Source: a virus. From it: DNA of 43,451 nt. Shown in pieces: positions 21,109-29,151 of the stretch. The DNA lies in IMG/VR virus record IMGVR_UViG_3300038428_000168, positions 1 through 43,451 of that record. One strand, 5' to 3'. Position numbers and translations under genes: made by a program. The notes below the pieces were generated by a model. It searched no databases. It worked only from the letters and a program-made list of their open reading frames with translations, and was not told where the DNA came from. Position 1 is the first letter of the stretch. Each line of letters starts with the position of its first letter.

Positions 21109-21803
21109 TTAGAGTAATTACTAGAAGATGCATTGATTGCAGCACCGTACTCAAGAATAGGAGTAAGAGCACTAAACGCTGTCGTGCGTGTCATTTCGCT
21201 AACAAAGCAAGAAATGCAAAGGGCCGCACATTGCCGAATTGTTCCTCCTGTAGCAAACAATTGACCGTCAAGAAAACGAAGACAGGAATGTGCATACCGT
21301 GTCAACGTATGCAGCCAATCTATGTGCATCCGATGACTGGGAAGCACCCAGCGGCATGGAATAAAGGGCTGACGATCTTCACGGGCCCCGAACATCGGCG
21401 GCAGCACACAAACGCGGCACGAAAAGGGCTGCGGCAGCGCATGAGCGCGCAAGAACTAATTTCCGACCGCATAAGAACGCTCATCCGGAACAGTTTGCGG
21501 CGCGTCACCGCCAAAAAGCATACTAAAACAGCGGATCTTCTCGGTTGCTCAACGGCTGATTTCGCAAAGCATTTAGAAAGCCTTTTTGTTGCCGGAATGT
21601 CATGGGAAAACTACGGCAACGGCATTGAAGAATGGAACATCGATCATAGGCAGCCGCTCATCACGTTCGATCTTTCATCGCCAGAGCAGCAATTGCTAGC
21701 CTTCCACTATTCTAACTGTCGGCCGCTTTGGGCGATTGAGAACTTCCGCAGACCTCGCAAGGCCGCGATCACGGCAACCGTAACGTGGGGATATAAACAT
21801 TAA
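21078..21803 (+). CDS. HNH homing-type endonuclease
   Basis: This 241-aa protein has two N-terminal zinc-knuckle groups (CIDC ... CRAC, then CSSC ... CIPC). A C-terminal HNH-like motif follows: WENYGNGIEEWNIDHRQPLI, then NCRPLWAIENFRR. This is typical of phage group-I-intron-like or free-standing homing nucleases that bind AP2/IENR-type DNA. It overlaps the gene before it, and its final residues repeat that gene's C-terminus. The exact start is uncertain. Confidence 0.75.
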   Translation: MVRHLRIQALIRVITRRCIDCSTVLKNRSKSTKRCRACHFANKARNAKGRTLPNCSSCSKQLTVKKTKTGMCIPCQRMQPIYVHPMTGKHPAAWNKGLTIFTGPEHRRQHTNAARKGLRQRMSAQELISDRIRTLIRNSLRRVTAKKHTKTADLLGCSTADFAKHLESLFVAGMSWENYGNGIEEWNIDHRQPLITFDLSSPEQQLLAFHYSNCRPLWAIENFRRPRKAAITATVTWGYKH

Positions 21804-21853
21804 TCCCCCAGGGGACTTGACGCGGTAAGGCATTTGGGAGTACGGTACGTCAC

Positions 21854-22012
21854 ATGGCAACCGAGAAGATACAAGCAACCACGTATTTAGACGCTCCACT
21901 CTACGATGCGATCAAACGCAAAGCAGATGCGGAGCAACGCACGCTTTCACAAGCTATGGCCATTTTGTTAGCCGAGGCCATCGCACGATCCACCAAACCC
22001 AACCGGAGATGA
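21854..22012 (+). CDS. Ribbon-helix-helix (Arc-like) regulator
   Basis: This 52-aa protein reads KIQATTYLDAPLYDAIKRKA followed by DAEQRTLSQAMAILLAEAIA. A beta strand followed by two helices is the fold of Arc/MetJ-type DNA-binding dimers. A weak TTGACG-N18-TACGGT lies upstream. It probably represses a nearby promoter, perhaps that of the recombination genes. Confidence 0.7.
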   Translation: MATEKIQATTYLDAPLYDAIKRKADAEQRTLSQAMAILLAEAIARSTKPNRR

Positions 22013-22014
22013 CT

Positions 22015-22287
22015 ATGGCAAAACAGAAAACTGCAAACACGACTGACGCATCCACGCCCGCGAAGACGCGGAATCGGAAGGCGCAATATTATCTGGCCCA
22101 TGTGAGTGGTGAGGCTGATCCAGTCGTAGTCATCGCGCGTAATTTCAAATCCGCGATCAATGCCGTGGTCACGATCACGCCAGCCACAGCGGCCGACTTG
22201 ATGCAAGCGGGTAAGTCAGGTTTTCGCGTGGTAGACACGACGGACGCCTCTTTCAGCCCGGGCACGGTTGAGAGCGCGCAGCCGTGA
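22015..22287 (+). CDS. Hypothetical protein before Erf
   Basis: This 90-aa protein starts at ATG 22015; an ATG at 22009 overlaps the previous stop, but GGAG spacing favours 22015. The core YYLAHVSGEADPVVVIARNF may form a small alpha/beta fold. Its start just ahead of erf suggests a recombination accessory. Confidence 0.6.
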   Translation: MAKQKTANTTDASTPAKTRNRKAQYYLAHVSGEADPVVVIARNFKSAINAVVTITPATAADLMQAGKSGFRVVDTTDASFSPGTVESAQP

Positions 22288-23084
22288 GTGTCGAGAAGTC
22301 CGAGCTGATTATCCCCGAATCCCGCGTCGAGCGAGCGCGACCTTATTCGCCGCCTGCGGTGCAGACCACGGTGGTACTGTCCCCACTCGATGCAATCCGC
22401 ATCAAGATCACCGAATGCGCTGACCTCGCGCTACTCAAGGAGTTGATGGATTTAGAAAGGCGCTGGCGGGAAGAACAGGCCGAGCGTGCCTACGTCGCGG
22501 CCTTTGCTCAGTTCAAAAAGAACATGCCAGATGTCGTCAAGGACATGCTCAATAAGCAGTACGGATCAGACTATTCGTCTCTCGCCAACCTGGTCAATAC
22601 GACCAATAAGGTGCTCGGCGAGTACGGGCTAAATGCTCGTTGGGACATTGACCAAACGAGCGCCATCAAAGTCACGTGCATTTTAAAGCACGTCGACGGC
22701 TATAGCGAGCGCGTTGAAATCACTGGCCCGCTGGATAATTCCGGCCAGAAGAATGCGTGGCAGCAAATCAAGTCGGCCCTCACGTATGCGGAAGGTGCGA
22801 CATTCCAAGCCATCACCGGCGTGGTAGCGCGTTCCGCGTGTGTGGACGATGACGGTAACGATACCGGTCCTTTGCCTGCCGCGGTCGAGCGGCCGAAGGA
22901 TGTTGATGATTGGATGGCCGACGCGAAGGCGCTGGCGGATGAGGGTTCCGAGCGACTTCAAGACCTATGGAAGAAAACGCCCGCCGATATTCGGCGCTTC
23001 ATCGTCACCCATGAGGAACTGTGGTGGAAGGAAACGAAGCGGAAGGCGGAAAAGGCCAGCAATATCGGAGGGACGACTCCATGA
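22284..23084 (+). CDS. erf: Erf-family single-strand annealing protein
   Basis: This 266-aa protein starts at GTG 22284. The ERF core contains ERAYVAAFAQFKKNMPDVVK, GSDYSSLANLVNTTNKVLGE and YAEGATFQAITGVVA. These proteins form rings that anneal complementary single strands and drive phage recombination together with an exonuclease. The YqaJ nuclease is directly downstream, with an ATGA overlap. The last third is helical and charged. Confidence 0.9.
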   Translation: MSVEKSELIIPESRVERARPYSPPAVQTTVVLSPLDAIRIKITECADLALLKELMDLERRWREEQAERAYVAAFAQFKKNMPDVVKDMLNKQYGSDYSSLANLVNTTNKVLGEYGLNARWDIDQTSAIKVTCILKHVDGYSERVEITGPLDNSGQKNAWQQIKSALTYAEGATFQAITGVVARSACVDDDGNDTGPLPAAVERPKDVDDWMADAKALADEGSERLQDLWKKTPADIRRFIVTHEELWWKETKRKAEKASNIGGTTP

Positions 23085-23740
23085 AATTCACGATTATCGA
23101 AGCCGAGCAGCGATCGGTCGATTGGTTCCTTGCGCGCGCCGGTCGGCTGACTGGCTCCAAAGCGGACGCGATTCTCGCTAAAGGGAGAGGTGGTGCCGAG
23201 TCTACCCAGCGGCGAGATTACCGTATTCAACTAGCATGTGAGCGCCTGACCGGCAAGCCTCAGGAGGCCGGTTACATCAATGCCGAAATGCAGCGCGGGA
23301 TCGACATGGAGCCCGCCCACCTTGCGCAGTATGAAGCCTTGACCGGCGACATCGTGCGGCGCACTGGATTCTTGCGCTGCGATGATCTTCCCGTTGGCTG
23401 TTCGCTGGACGGGGATATTGATGACTTTGCTGGTCTCTGGGAAGGCAAGGCACCAAAAACTTCCACCCATATCGGCTACCTGCGTGACCCAGCTACGTTG
23501 CTGGCCGATTACCGGGCTCAGATCACGCACAATCTTTGGACGGTGCCGCAAGCGCAATGGCTGGACCTGAGCAGCTTCGATGACCGACTGCCGCAGCCAT
23601 TGCAGATGGTGGTCGTGCGCGTGATGCGCGATCAAGTCGATATCGCCGGCTACGAAAAAGAGGCGCATCGCTTTCTGGCCGAGGTCACCGTTGAGGTGCG
23701 CGAATTGACGGATCTCATAAAATTAAGGGAGGCCGCATGA
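23081..23740 (+). CDS. YqaJ-type 5'-3' exonuclease
   Basis: This 219-aa protein starts at ATG 23081. It has the lambda-exonuclease-like YqaJ fold: RSVDWFLARAGRLTGSKADA, then RGIDMEPAHLAQYE (Glu), CSLDGDID (Asp) and LWEGKAP (E-x-K), followed by YRAQITHNLW (Gln). It resects DNA ends to give single strands for Erf. Together they form the phage recombination pair. Confidence 0.9.
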   Translation: MKFTIIEAEQRSVDWFLARAGRLTGSKADAILAKGRGGAESTQRRDYRIQLACERLTGKPQEAGYINAEMQRGIDMEPAHLAQYEALTGDIVRRTGFLRCDDLPVGCSLDGDIDDFAGLWEGKAPKTSTHIGYLRDPATLLADYRAQITHNLWTVPQAQWLDLSSFDDRLPQPLQMVVVRVMRDQVDIAGYEKEAHRFLAEVTVEVRELTDLIKLREAA

Positions 23741-25056
23741 ATATCGACGAGAGCCCGTTCGATTCCGGCGATACCTTCCAAGGCTTGCCAGTCCCAGCCA
23801 AGCCGATGAGCGTTACCGAAGAAGCCGCGCACGCATTGAACCGCGAAGAAGCGGAGGCGGAAATCAAGAAACTCGTCGGCGAATCGCGTGACATCGTGGC
23901 CGTTATCGATACGGCAAGCCGCGGAGTCTGCCACGATTCCATGATGGTGCTCAAGAACATGCGCATCACTGTGGAGAAGCGCGCGAAGGCTGGCCGCGAC
24001 CGAGCCGTGCAATACAGCAAGGCCGTGATCCAGATTGAGAAAGAATTGATCGCGATGGTCGAGCCAGAGGAAAAGCGCCTTGCTGCATTGCGCGACGCTT
24101 TCGACACGATCAAAGAACGCGAGCGACAGGCAAAGGTTGAGGCGGAATTGAAACGGCAAGCCGACATTCAGGCTCGCATCGCCGAGTTGCGGGGTTGCCA
24201 GACGCTGAGCCCGACCAATGGATCGGTATTGATCGCGGAGCATATCGCTGACCTTGAAGCGATTCCAGTCGACGAATCGTTCGATGAATTCCGCCAAAGC
24301 GCCGACGATGCGAAAACGGCTGCACTTGCTCGACTGCGAGCGATGCACGCCGCTGCGGTTGCCCATGAAGCCGAGCAGGCCAGGATCATCGCCGAGCGTG
24401 CCGAGCTGGCCGCGTTGCGCGCCGCACAAGAGGAACGGGACCGCCACGCTCGAGCCGAGCAAGCGCGCAAGGACGCCGATGCTCAAGTTGAGCGGGACCG
24501 GCTTGCCGCGATTGCCCAGGCCGAGCGGCTGGAGAATGAGCGTATAGCGCGCGAATCCTTGAGACTTGAGCGCGAGCGCATTGCAGCAGAGGAAGTGGAG
24601 GCAATACGGCTGCGGGGTATTGAGCAGGCGAAACAGGTTGAGGCCGCACGCGCGCATGCCCAGGAGCTTCGCCAAGCAAGGGAGGCATTGGAAGCTGAGG
24701 TGGCAGCAAACCGCGCCAGAGAGTCTGAGCGGGCCGCAGCGATTGAGGCTGCCGCTGAGATCGAACGCAAGAAGAACGCCGAGGAAGCGGCTGCCCTGGT
24801 CGCTCAGCGTGCCCAATTCGAGGCCGAACAGGCTGAGATTGCGCGACAGCAGGCCGAAGCGAACAAGCCGAAGCCTAGCAAGGCTCAGTCGAAAGTTCCG
24901 TCCAAGCTATGCGCCGATCTGGAATCCCACCTATACGCCATCGATGCCTACGTATTCAGCAGTGACACCTTCGAAACCGACAAAGCGCGGGCACGGCTCC
25001 GCTATTTCATGGGTCGGTGGGAGCGGGATTTTGCGGCTAAGGAGAAGGTCGCCTAG
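23737..25056 (+). CDS. Long coiled-coil phage protein
   Basis: This 439-aa protein starts by ATGA overlap. Residues about 100-385 are Ala-, Glu- and Arg-rich helix (ERERQAKVEAELKRQAD; EQARKDADAQVERDRLAAIA). The N-terminus resembles DUF1351-type proteins that precede recombination modules. The C-terminal DLESHLYAIDAYVFSSDTFE may be a globular cap. It perhaps scaffolds or modulates the exonuclease/annealing pair, but no activity can be shown. Long antisense frames over it are products of the repetitive composition. Confidence 0.75.
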   Translation: MNIDESPFDSGDTFQGLPVPAKPMSVTEEAAHALNREEAEAEIKKLVGESRDIVAVIDTASRGVCHDSMMVLKNMRITVEKRAKAGRDRAVQYSKAVIQIEKELIAMVEPEEKRLAALRDAFDTIKERERQAKVEAELKRQADIQARIAELRGCQTLSPTNGSVLIAEHIADLEAIPVDESFDEFRQSADDAKTAALARLRAMHAAAVAHEAEQARIIAERAELAALRAAQEERDRHARAEQARKDADAQVERDRLAAIAQAERLENERIARESLRLERERIAAEEVEAIRLRGIEQAKQVEAARAHAQELRQAREALEAEVAANRARESERAAAIEAAAEIERKKNAEEAAALVAQRAQFEAEQAEIARQQAEANKPKPSKAQSKVPSKLCADLESHLYAIDAYVFSSDTFETDKARARLRYFMGRWERDFAAKEKVA

Positions 25057-25058
25057 TT

Positions 25059-25238
25059 ATGGCCGGTCGCAAACCCAAACTAACCGCCGCCGATTTGCAG
25101 CGCATCGACCGATTGCGCAAGCGCCGCTGTGGACCGCTGCCGGTCAGCGCGCTCAAGCGACTGTTCAGGGTGTCGCACAACACGCTCTTGGATGCGATCC
25201 ACCGGCGGGGCGCGTATAGGGAGTGTGCGCGTGGCTAA
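25059..25238 (+). CDS. Small HTH-like protein
   Basis: This 59-aa basic protein reads MAGRKPKLTAADLQRIDRLR ... VSALKRLFRVSHNTLLDAIH. The last segment resembles a recognition helix. It overlaps the next gene by 8 bp. It may bind DNA. Confidence 0.6.
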   Translation: MAGRKPKLTAADLQRIDRLRKRRCGPLPVSALKRLFRVSHNTLLDAIHRRGAYRECARG

Positions 25239-25665
25239 GTTGCTGCTGCGCAAGACTCTTACAGGCTGGGCGAATGCCGACGATGCCTCTGTGGACGCAT
25301 CCAAGCGATTCACTGTGGGCGAGACGTTTCGCGCCGAAGTGGTCAAGCCGCGATCGAGAAAGACTCTTGGCCGCTACTGGGTGCTCTGCCAAATGATACT
25401 TGATAACTCCGAGTCCTTTCGCAGCAAGGAGCAGGTGAGTGATTTTTTGAAGCTGCGCACCGGGCACACGCTCTCAATTACCGCCAAGAGCACCGGCGAG
25501 GTCTTCGAGGTGCCGAGCAGCATCGATTTCGACACGTTGGATGAAACTCAATTCGCCGAATTGTGGCAGCGCGTGTGCGATGTGGTGGTCGCCGACATCA
25601 TGCCAGGAATCACGCAGCACGAAATCGAATACGAGATCGGGAAGATCGTGGGGATTGCGGCGTGA
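25231..25665 (+). CDS. DUF1367-like phage protein
   Basis: This 144-aa protein starts at GTG 25231. The sequence FTVGETFRAEVVKPRSRKTL followed by GRYWVLCQMILDNS resembles DUF1367 proteins, which are typical of lambdoid recombination and replication regions. The following LKLRTGHTLSITAKSTG and FAELWQRVCDVVV also fit. Biochemical role is unknown. Confidence 0.7.
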   Translation: MAKLLLRKTLTGWANADDASVDASKRFTVGETFRAEVVKPRSRKTLGRYWVLCQMILDNSESFRSKEQVSDFLKLRTGHTLSITAKSTGEVFEVPSSIDFDTLDETQFAELWQRVCDVVVADIMPGITQHEIEYEIGKIVGIAA

Positions 25666-25877
25666 GCAAAGCCAGCGATTGGTTCAAAGACGAGTACGAA
25701 TTTCGCCAATTGTGCGGGGATGCGCAATCACAAGCGCGCGGCGAAAGCTCGCAGAATTTCGCGGCTGAGATGGTTATCAAGGCCAAAGAGCACGGCCTCG
25801 AAACGTATCTCAGCTACAAGCAACTTGAATGGCTTTGCAAAATCGCGGACTGGGATATCCCAAAGCCGGCACCTTGA
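25662..25877 (+). CDS. Small helical protein before Ref
   Basis: This 71-aa protein starts at GTG 25662 (GTGA overlap): ASDWFKDEYEFRQLCGDAQS ... YLSYKQLEWLCKIADWDIPK. Its stop overlaps the TTG of the Ref-like gene. It may be a partner of that nuclease. Function is unknown. Confidence 0.6.
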   Translation: MSKASDWFKDEYEFRQLCGDAQSQARGESSQNFAAEMVIKAKEHGLETYLSYKQLEWLCKIADWDIPKPAP

Positions 25878-26215
25878 CCAGCAAGTCAGATCAACGCCGG
25901 TACGACGCACTGCACCGCTACGGCTGCGTTGCGTGCCGCATTGATGGTCGATTCTCTCAAGGCGATATCCATCACCTCGTAGACAAAGGTACGCGCAAAC
26001 TGAGCGGCGGCAACAAAAGCACAATTTTATTGTGTCTCTGGCATCACCGTGGACGGCCGCCAGAGGGCTACCAGATTGAGAAGGCGACGGAATCATTCGG
26101 GCCGTCACTCAAGCATCAATCGAAAGCGTTTCGCGAGAGATATGGCTCGCAGCGCGAATTGCTCGACAAAGTTAATTCAGAGCTGGGATTGCTGGCGATC
26201 AAGGAGCGTAATTGA
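25874..26215 (+). CDS. Ref-like RecA-dependent nuclease
   Basis: This 113-aa protein most likely starts at TTG 25874, overlapping the upstream TGA as TTGA. It carries the Ref/NinB-type HNH signature: YGCVACRIDG, DIHHLVDKG, LLCLWHHRGR, KAFRERYGSQRELL. P1 Ref cuts DNA guided by RecA filaments. The IS605-type element begins exactly at its TGA (26213-26215). Confidence 0.85.
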   Translation: MTSKSDQRRYDALHRYGCVACRIDGRFSQGDIHHLVDKGTRKLSGGNKSTILLCLWHHRGRPPEGYQIEKATESFGPSLKHQSKAFRERYGSQRELLDKVNSELGLLAIKERN

Positions 26216-26228
26216 CATGCTCCCCGCC

Positions 26229-27284
26229 CTAAAGGACGGGGATTCCCTCTACAGGCGTTCGATGTCCCGAACGGAAAAGGATATTTAGAGCAGCGTTAGT
26301 ATCACGATCATGCGAAGTACCACACTCACTGCATATCCAGTTTCTTATTCCGAGGTCTGCGACACCTTTCGGTCCCGTCTCGCATGCGCAAGACGAACAG
26401 ACTCGGGTAGAACCATATTCGCTAACCTCTGCGAACCATGCGCCGTGCTTAATAGCTTTATAGCGGAGTTGGTTGCGGAAGCTAGACCAACCTGCATCGA
26501 GAACGGATTTCGCCATGTTGGTTTTGGCGAGTCCGGCGGCATTGACGTTGCCTACCGCGATGTAATCGAACTCTCGCACGATGCGGAACGAAAGTTTGTG
26601 GTGAAAGTCAGCTCGCGCGTTGCCGATCTTGGCGTGAATGTTGCGCGCGCGGCCCTTCTTGCCCGCACGCTGCGCTACGGCAAGATCGCCCGCAAGTTTT
26701 CTCAAATGGCGCGGATTACCGATAGTTTCGCCAGTGGAAAGAGCGGCGAAGTCTTTCAATCCCAAATCAATACCAATAGCGGTAGCAACTTGGCGAGGCG
26801 TCGCATCGGCCACTTCAATCACAATGTTCAAGAACCAGCGACCGCGCGCATCGCACGAAAAGCTACTGCCATCCTTGATCTTGCCGTCCGGCAATGGACG
26901 CGAATAGAACACACGAAATGTATTGCCCGCGAAGCGGAACGCATCGCCTTCTCGCCTCAAATCTCGACCCTTGAGCGGCACCCAGCCCAAGGACTTTTTG
27001 CCGCGCCAGCGAAGAAAGGGCCTCTTTTTCTGACTGCGCGACTTGGCATATTGCTCGCACACCGAGTTGATCGTGCCCGCGTGCAAGCGCAGTTCCTTGC
27101 TAGTGCCTGCCGTGAGTTTGTTCAAGTCAAAACCGGACGGCCAGCGCTTGTTCCACTTCAACGCCGACTTTTGGGTTTCGTTGCAGTAATTCCAGACGAA
27201 GTTCACCGCTCGCGATTGAGCCTTAAGCAACCCTTCGAGGGACTTGACACGGTAGCGATACACTAGGAGCATGCAGTGCATCAT
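26229..27284 (-). CDS. tnpB: TnpB RNA-guided nuclease of IS605-type element
   Basis: This protein is about 351 aa from ATG 27284; ATG 27272 is also possible. N-terminal YRYRVKSLEGLLKAQSRAVN is the usual TnpB opening. RuvC-I is GIDLGLKDFA (Asp), the zinc finger is CSSC ... CSEC, and RuvC-III is DRDTNAALNIL (Asp). The usual RuvC-II glutamate (E-D-L) is replaced by VGNVNA, so cleavage may use another Glu, such as that in VSEYGSTRVCSSC. Its TAG is inside the end hairpin, as is normal where the guide RNA overlaps the 3' end. Confidence 0.88.
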   Translation of the reverse strand: MMHCMLLVYRYRVKSLEGLLKAQSRAVNFVWNYCNETQKSALKWNKRWPSGFDLNKLTAGTSKELRLHAGTINSVCEQYAKSRSQKKRPFLRWRGKKSLGWVPLKGRDLRREGDAFRFAGNTFRVFYSRPLPDGKIKDGSSFSCDARGRWFLNIVIEVADATPRQVATAIGIDLGLKDFAALSTGETIGNPRHLRKLAGDLAVAQRAGKKGRARNIHAKIGNARADFHHKLSFRIVREFDYIAVGNVNAAGLAKTNMAKSVLDAGWSSFRNQLRYKAIKHGAWFAEVSEYGSTRVCSSCACETGPKGVADLGIRNWICSECGTSHDRDTNAALNILFRSGHRTPVEGIPVL

Positions 27285-27303
27285 AAGTTGGTCTGTAGTC
27301 AAT

Positions 27304-27714
27304 ATGCAAGAGTTTCGCAAGGAACGGCACAGTGTGTCACGGATTATTGCTCACTTGGTCTGCGTGACGAAGTATCGGCGCGCGGTGTTCGACGATGCGG
27401 CAATCCTTTGGTTACAGGGACACTGCAAGAAAGTCTGCAAGGCGATGGGTGCGCAACTGCTGGCTCTGGACGGCGAAATCGATCACATCCATCTATTGAT
27501 CGAATATCCGCCGAAGCTTTCGGTATCCGTGCTGGTGAACGCGCTCAAGGGCACGTCGAGTCGCTTACTCCGAGCGTCACGCCCAGATATCGCCGGGAAA
27601 TACTGGCGCGGCGTGCTGTGGTCACCGTCCTATTTTGCAGTGAGCGCGGGCGGAGCGCCGCTGGCGACCATCAAGCAGTACGTCGAGGCTCAGCGCACAG
27701 CCAAAACGCCGTAG
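27304..27714 (+). CDS. tnpA: TnpA HUH transposase (IS200/IS605)
   Basis: This 136-aa Y1 transposase has HUH motif DHIHLLIEYPP (H61, H63) and a catalytic tyrosine in TIKQYVEAQ (Y126). Alongside the RFAVW-less core KGTSSRLLR and YWRGVLWSPSYF, this is a complete member. It is transcribed away from tnpB, the arrangement of IS605. It excises and inserts the element as single-stranded DNA. Confidence 0.92.
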   Translation: MQEFRKERHSVSRIIAHLVCVTKYRRAVFDDAAILWLQGHCKKVCKAMGAQLLALDGEIDHIHLLIEYPPKLSVSVLVNALKGTSSRLLRASRPDIAGKYWRGVLWSPSYFAVSAGGAPLATIKQYVEAQRTAKTP

Positions 27715-27769
27715 TCGCCGGACCCCTCTACCTCCCCGCCATGAATGGCGGGGTTTCACGGGGCTTCTG

Positions 27770-27952
27770 ATGAACCACGACTTCCATCCCTACCCCGAGA
27801 CCCCGCGCCAGTTCGTGCAGTGGGCCGTGCTCGACTGGTGCATCGTCGCGATGATCGACGGGACGCTGACGGTGTGGGATGTGGGTGTGGGATGTGGTGG
27901 CGTTGATAATCGCTTTACTTTAACTTTCTTCTGTGAGACTATATCGCTATGA
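27770..27952 (+). CDS. Small hypothetical protein after IS
   Basis: This 60-aa protein reads MNHDFHPYPETPRQFVQWAV followed by LDWCIVAMIDGTLTVWDVGV. Its ATG overlaps the TGA that would remain after IS excision (TGATG with the Ref gene). A G/T-rich repeat (GTGTGGGATGTG twice) makes up the second half, so the C-terminus may have changed. Function is unknown. Confidence 0.5.
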   Translation: MNHDFHPYPETPRQFVQWAVLDWCIVAMIDGTLTVWDVGVGCGGVDNRFTLTFFCETISL

Positions 27953-28167
27953 AGAAGAACCGATCCGCCCTAGGCTCCAGGTTGCGCCAAGTTCGTCGAG
28001 GTTTAGACCTGACGTTGCGAGACGTGTCAGCTAAGACCGGCCTATCTCAAGGTTACTTGAGCAACATAGAAGCAGGGAGTCCGAATGGCTGTAATCCGAG
28101 TCTCGAAACCATTCGCAAATTAACGACCATCTACAAACTAGATCCGTCCGTGTGGTTCTCGCTGTGA
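27949..28167 (+). CDS. XRE-family HTH regulator
   Basis: This 72-aa protein reads LGSRLRQVRRGLDLTLRDVS, AKTGLSQGYLSNIEAGSPNG and NPSLETIRKLTTIY. It is a standard Cro/CI-like DNA-binding domain with nothing else attached. A possible promoter (TTTACT-N18-ACTATA) lies upstream. It probably controls the accessory genes that follow. Confidence 0.85.
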   Translation: MKKNRSALGSRLRQVRRGLDLTLRDVSAKTGLSQGYLSNIEAGSPNGCNPSLETIRKLTTIYKLDPSVWFSL

Positions 28168-28201
28168 CCAGTAAGACCGTTATGCCGATTGGGGAACCGC
28201 C

Positions 28202-28969
28202 ATGAAAACACTGATCCTGTCTCTGCTACTCGCATCCGTCGCGCATGCGCAACAAATCGTGAGTTGTACGACGCTCGTCTATCAAGGGGCTCCAATGACG
28301 GTAACGAGCGCTCCCGCAGGTGCTCCTATTCAAACGCCCGCACCCCCGCTGACAGGAATCATGATGCAAGGGACGGACACGCCATTAGCCTTCGATTTCT
28401 CCTACACCAATCAATACTTAATCTACGCCAACGGCATGGGTCAGCCGGGTAACTGGCCGTACAATTTCGCTGCGGAACCGGTTAATTTCACGTTTACGAC
28501 GAATGCGGCGGATACGCTCGTCACCGATTGGAACGTGAGTTACGAATGGACCAACGAGAGCCCTAACACTGTCAGCGTCGTGAGTACGCAGGCGGGGGAT
28601 ACCGTAACGGTGAATGATGAATCACTGGCGCAGCAGTACGGCAGCGGCACGGTAGTCAGCTCCAATATCACGCCCGGTACGTGGGAGTGCTTGTCGGATT
28701 TCATTACCCAGTACGCGACGCTGACGGCGCAATTGGCAGCGGCCAATGCGGAGATCACTACTCTAAAGGCACAACTTGCGCAAGCACCCGCAGTAGCAAC
28801 CCCAGCCGCAGCCCCGGTAGTAGCGCAAGTGGCAGAGGCAACGCCCGCGGCTGTGGTCAGCACAAAAAGCGGAGGCGGCTCGCTATCCTGGGCAGTGCTC
28901 GTGGGGCTCGCGTTGATCATTAGACGTGCGAGTGTGGCCGCTTCGATAAAAGAAGGAAATCCAGCATGA
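28202..28969 (+). CDS. Secreted protein with GlyGly-CTERM-like tail
   Basis: This 255-aa protein has a signal peptide (MKTLILSLLLASVAHA, cleavage expected after AHA at 16). Residues 17-160 are beta-rich and Thr/Ser-rich and may form an Ig-like domain. Residues 168-193 are a short coiled coil (ITQYATLTAQLAAANAEITT), then an Ala/Pro-rich linker. The C-terminus has GGGS (224-227), a hydrophobic segment (229-240) and RR (241-242), the layout of GlyGly-CTERM/MYXO-CTERM signals processed by rhombosortase. Thirteen residues follow the RR, more than usual. It would be displayed on the infected or lysogenic cell. Confidence 0.7.
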   Translation: MKTLILSLLLASVAHAQQIVSCTTLVYQGAPMTVTSAPAGAPIQTPAPPLTGIMMQGTDTPLAFDFSYTNQYLIYANGMGQPGNWPYNFAAEPVNFTFTTNAADTLVTDWNVSYEWTNESPNTVSVVSTQAGDTVTVNDESLAQQYGSGTVVSSNITPGTWECLSDFITQYATLTAQLAAANAEITTLKAQLAQAPAVATPAAAPVVAQVAEATPAAVVSTKSGGGSLSWAVLVGLALIIRRASVAASIKEGNPA

Positions 28970-29151
28970 GTATCAAACTGACTGGCAAATGCATCGCGTG
29001 TGGGAAGCGGTTTGATATCACGCCCCGACTCATGCGAGAGGCAACCGATGTTGGCTGCGCGATCAGCCCTTGCTGCGGATTTCCGTCCACGGTCGTGAAA
29101 GCTAAAGTTGCAAGATCAAAACGTGCAAAGGGAGCAGAACATGGAATTTAA
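28966..29151 (+). CDS. Zinc-ribbon hypothetical protein
   Basis: This 61-aa protein starts by ATGA overlap. GKCIACGKRFDI and SPCCGFPS provide two cysteine pairs. The basic C-terminus (KVARSKRAKG) could contact nucleic acid. Function is unknown. Confidence 0.65.
   Translation: MSIKLTGKCIACGKRFDITPRLMREATDVGCAISPCCGFPSTVVKAKVARSKRAKGAEHGI

Larger units (their letters stand above)
26213..27767 (-). mobile_element. IS200/IS605-type element with divergent tnpA and tnpB
   Basis: About 1555 bp lies between the Ref-like gene and the next phage gene. The tnpB-proximal end has hairpin CCCCG-C-CC-TAAA-GG-A-CGGGG at 26222-26241. The tnpA-proximal end has CCCCGCCAT-GA-ATGGCGGGG at 27734-27753 (9-bp stem). 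The junctions share TGA (26213-26215 and 27768-27770), so the exact ends are ambiguous by 3 bp. There is no target duplication, as expected for HUH transposition. On the minus strand the sequence before the left end is GGTTCAT. Confidence 0.85.

Noticed and set aside
23650-24816. 388-aa minus-strand frame
   Set aside because: It lies antisense to the Ala/Glu/Arg-rich coiled-coil gene. Such composition opens the opposite frame, and it contains no recognisable domain.
26310-27266. 318-aa plus-strand frame over tnpB
   Set aside because: Antisense shadow of TnpB with no motifs. TnpB is unambiguous.
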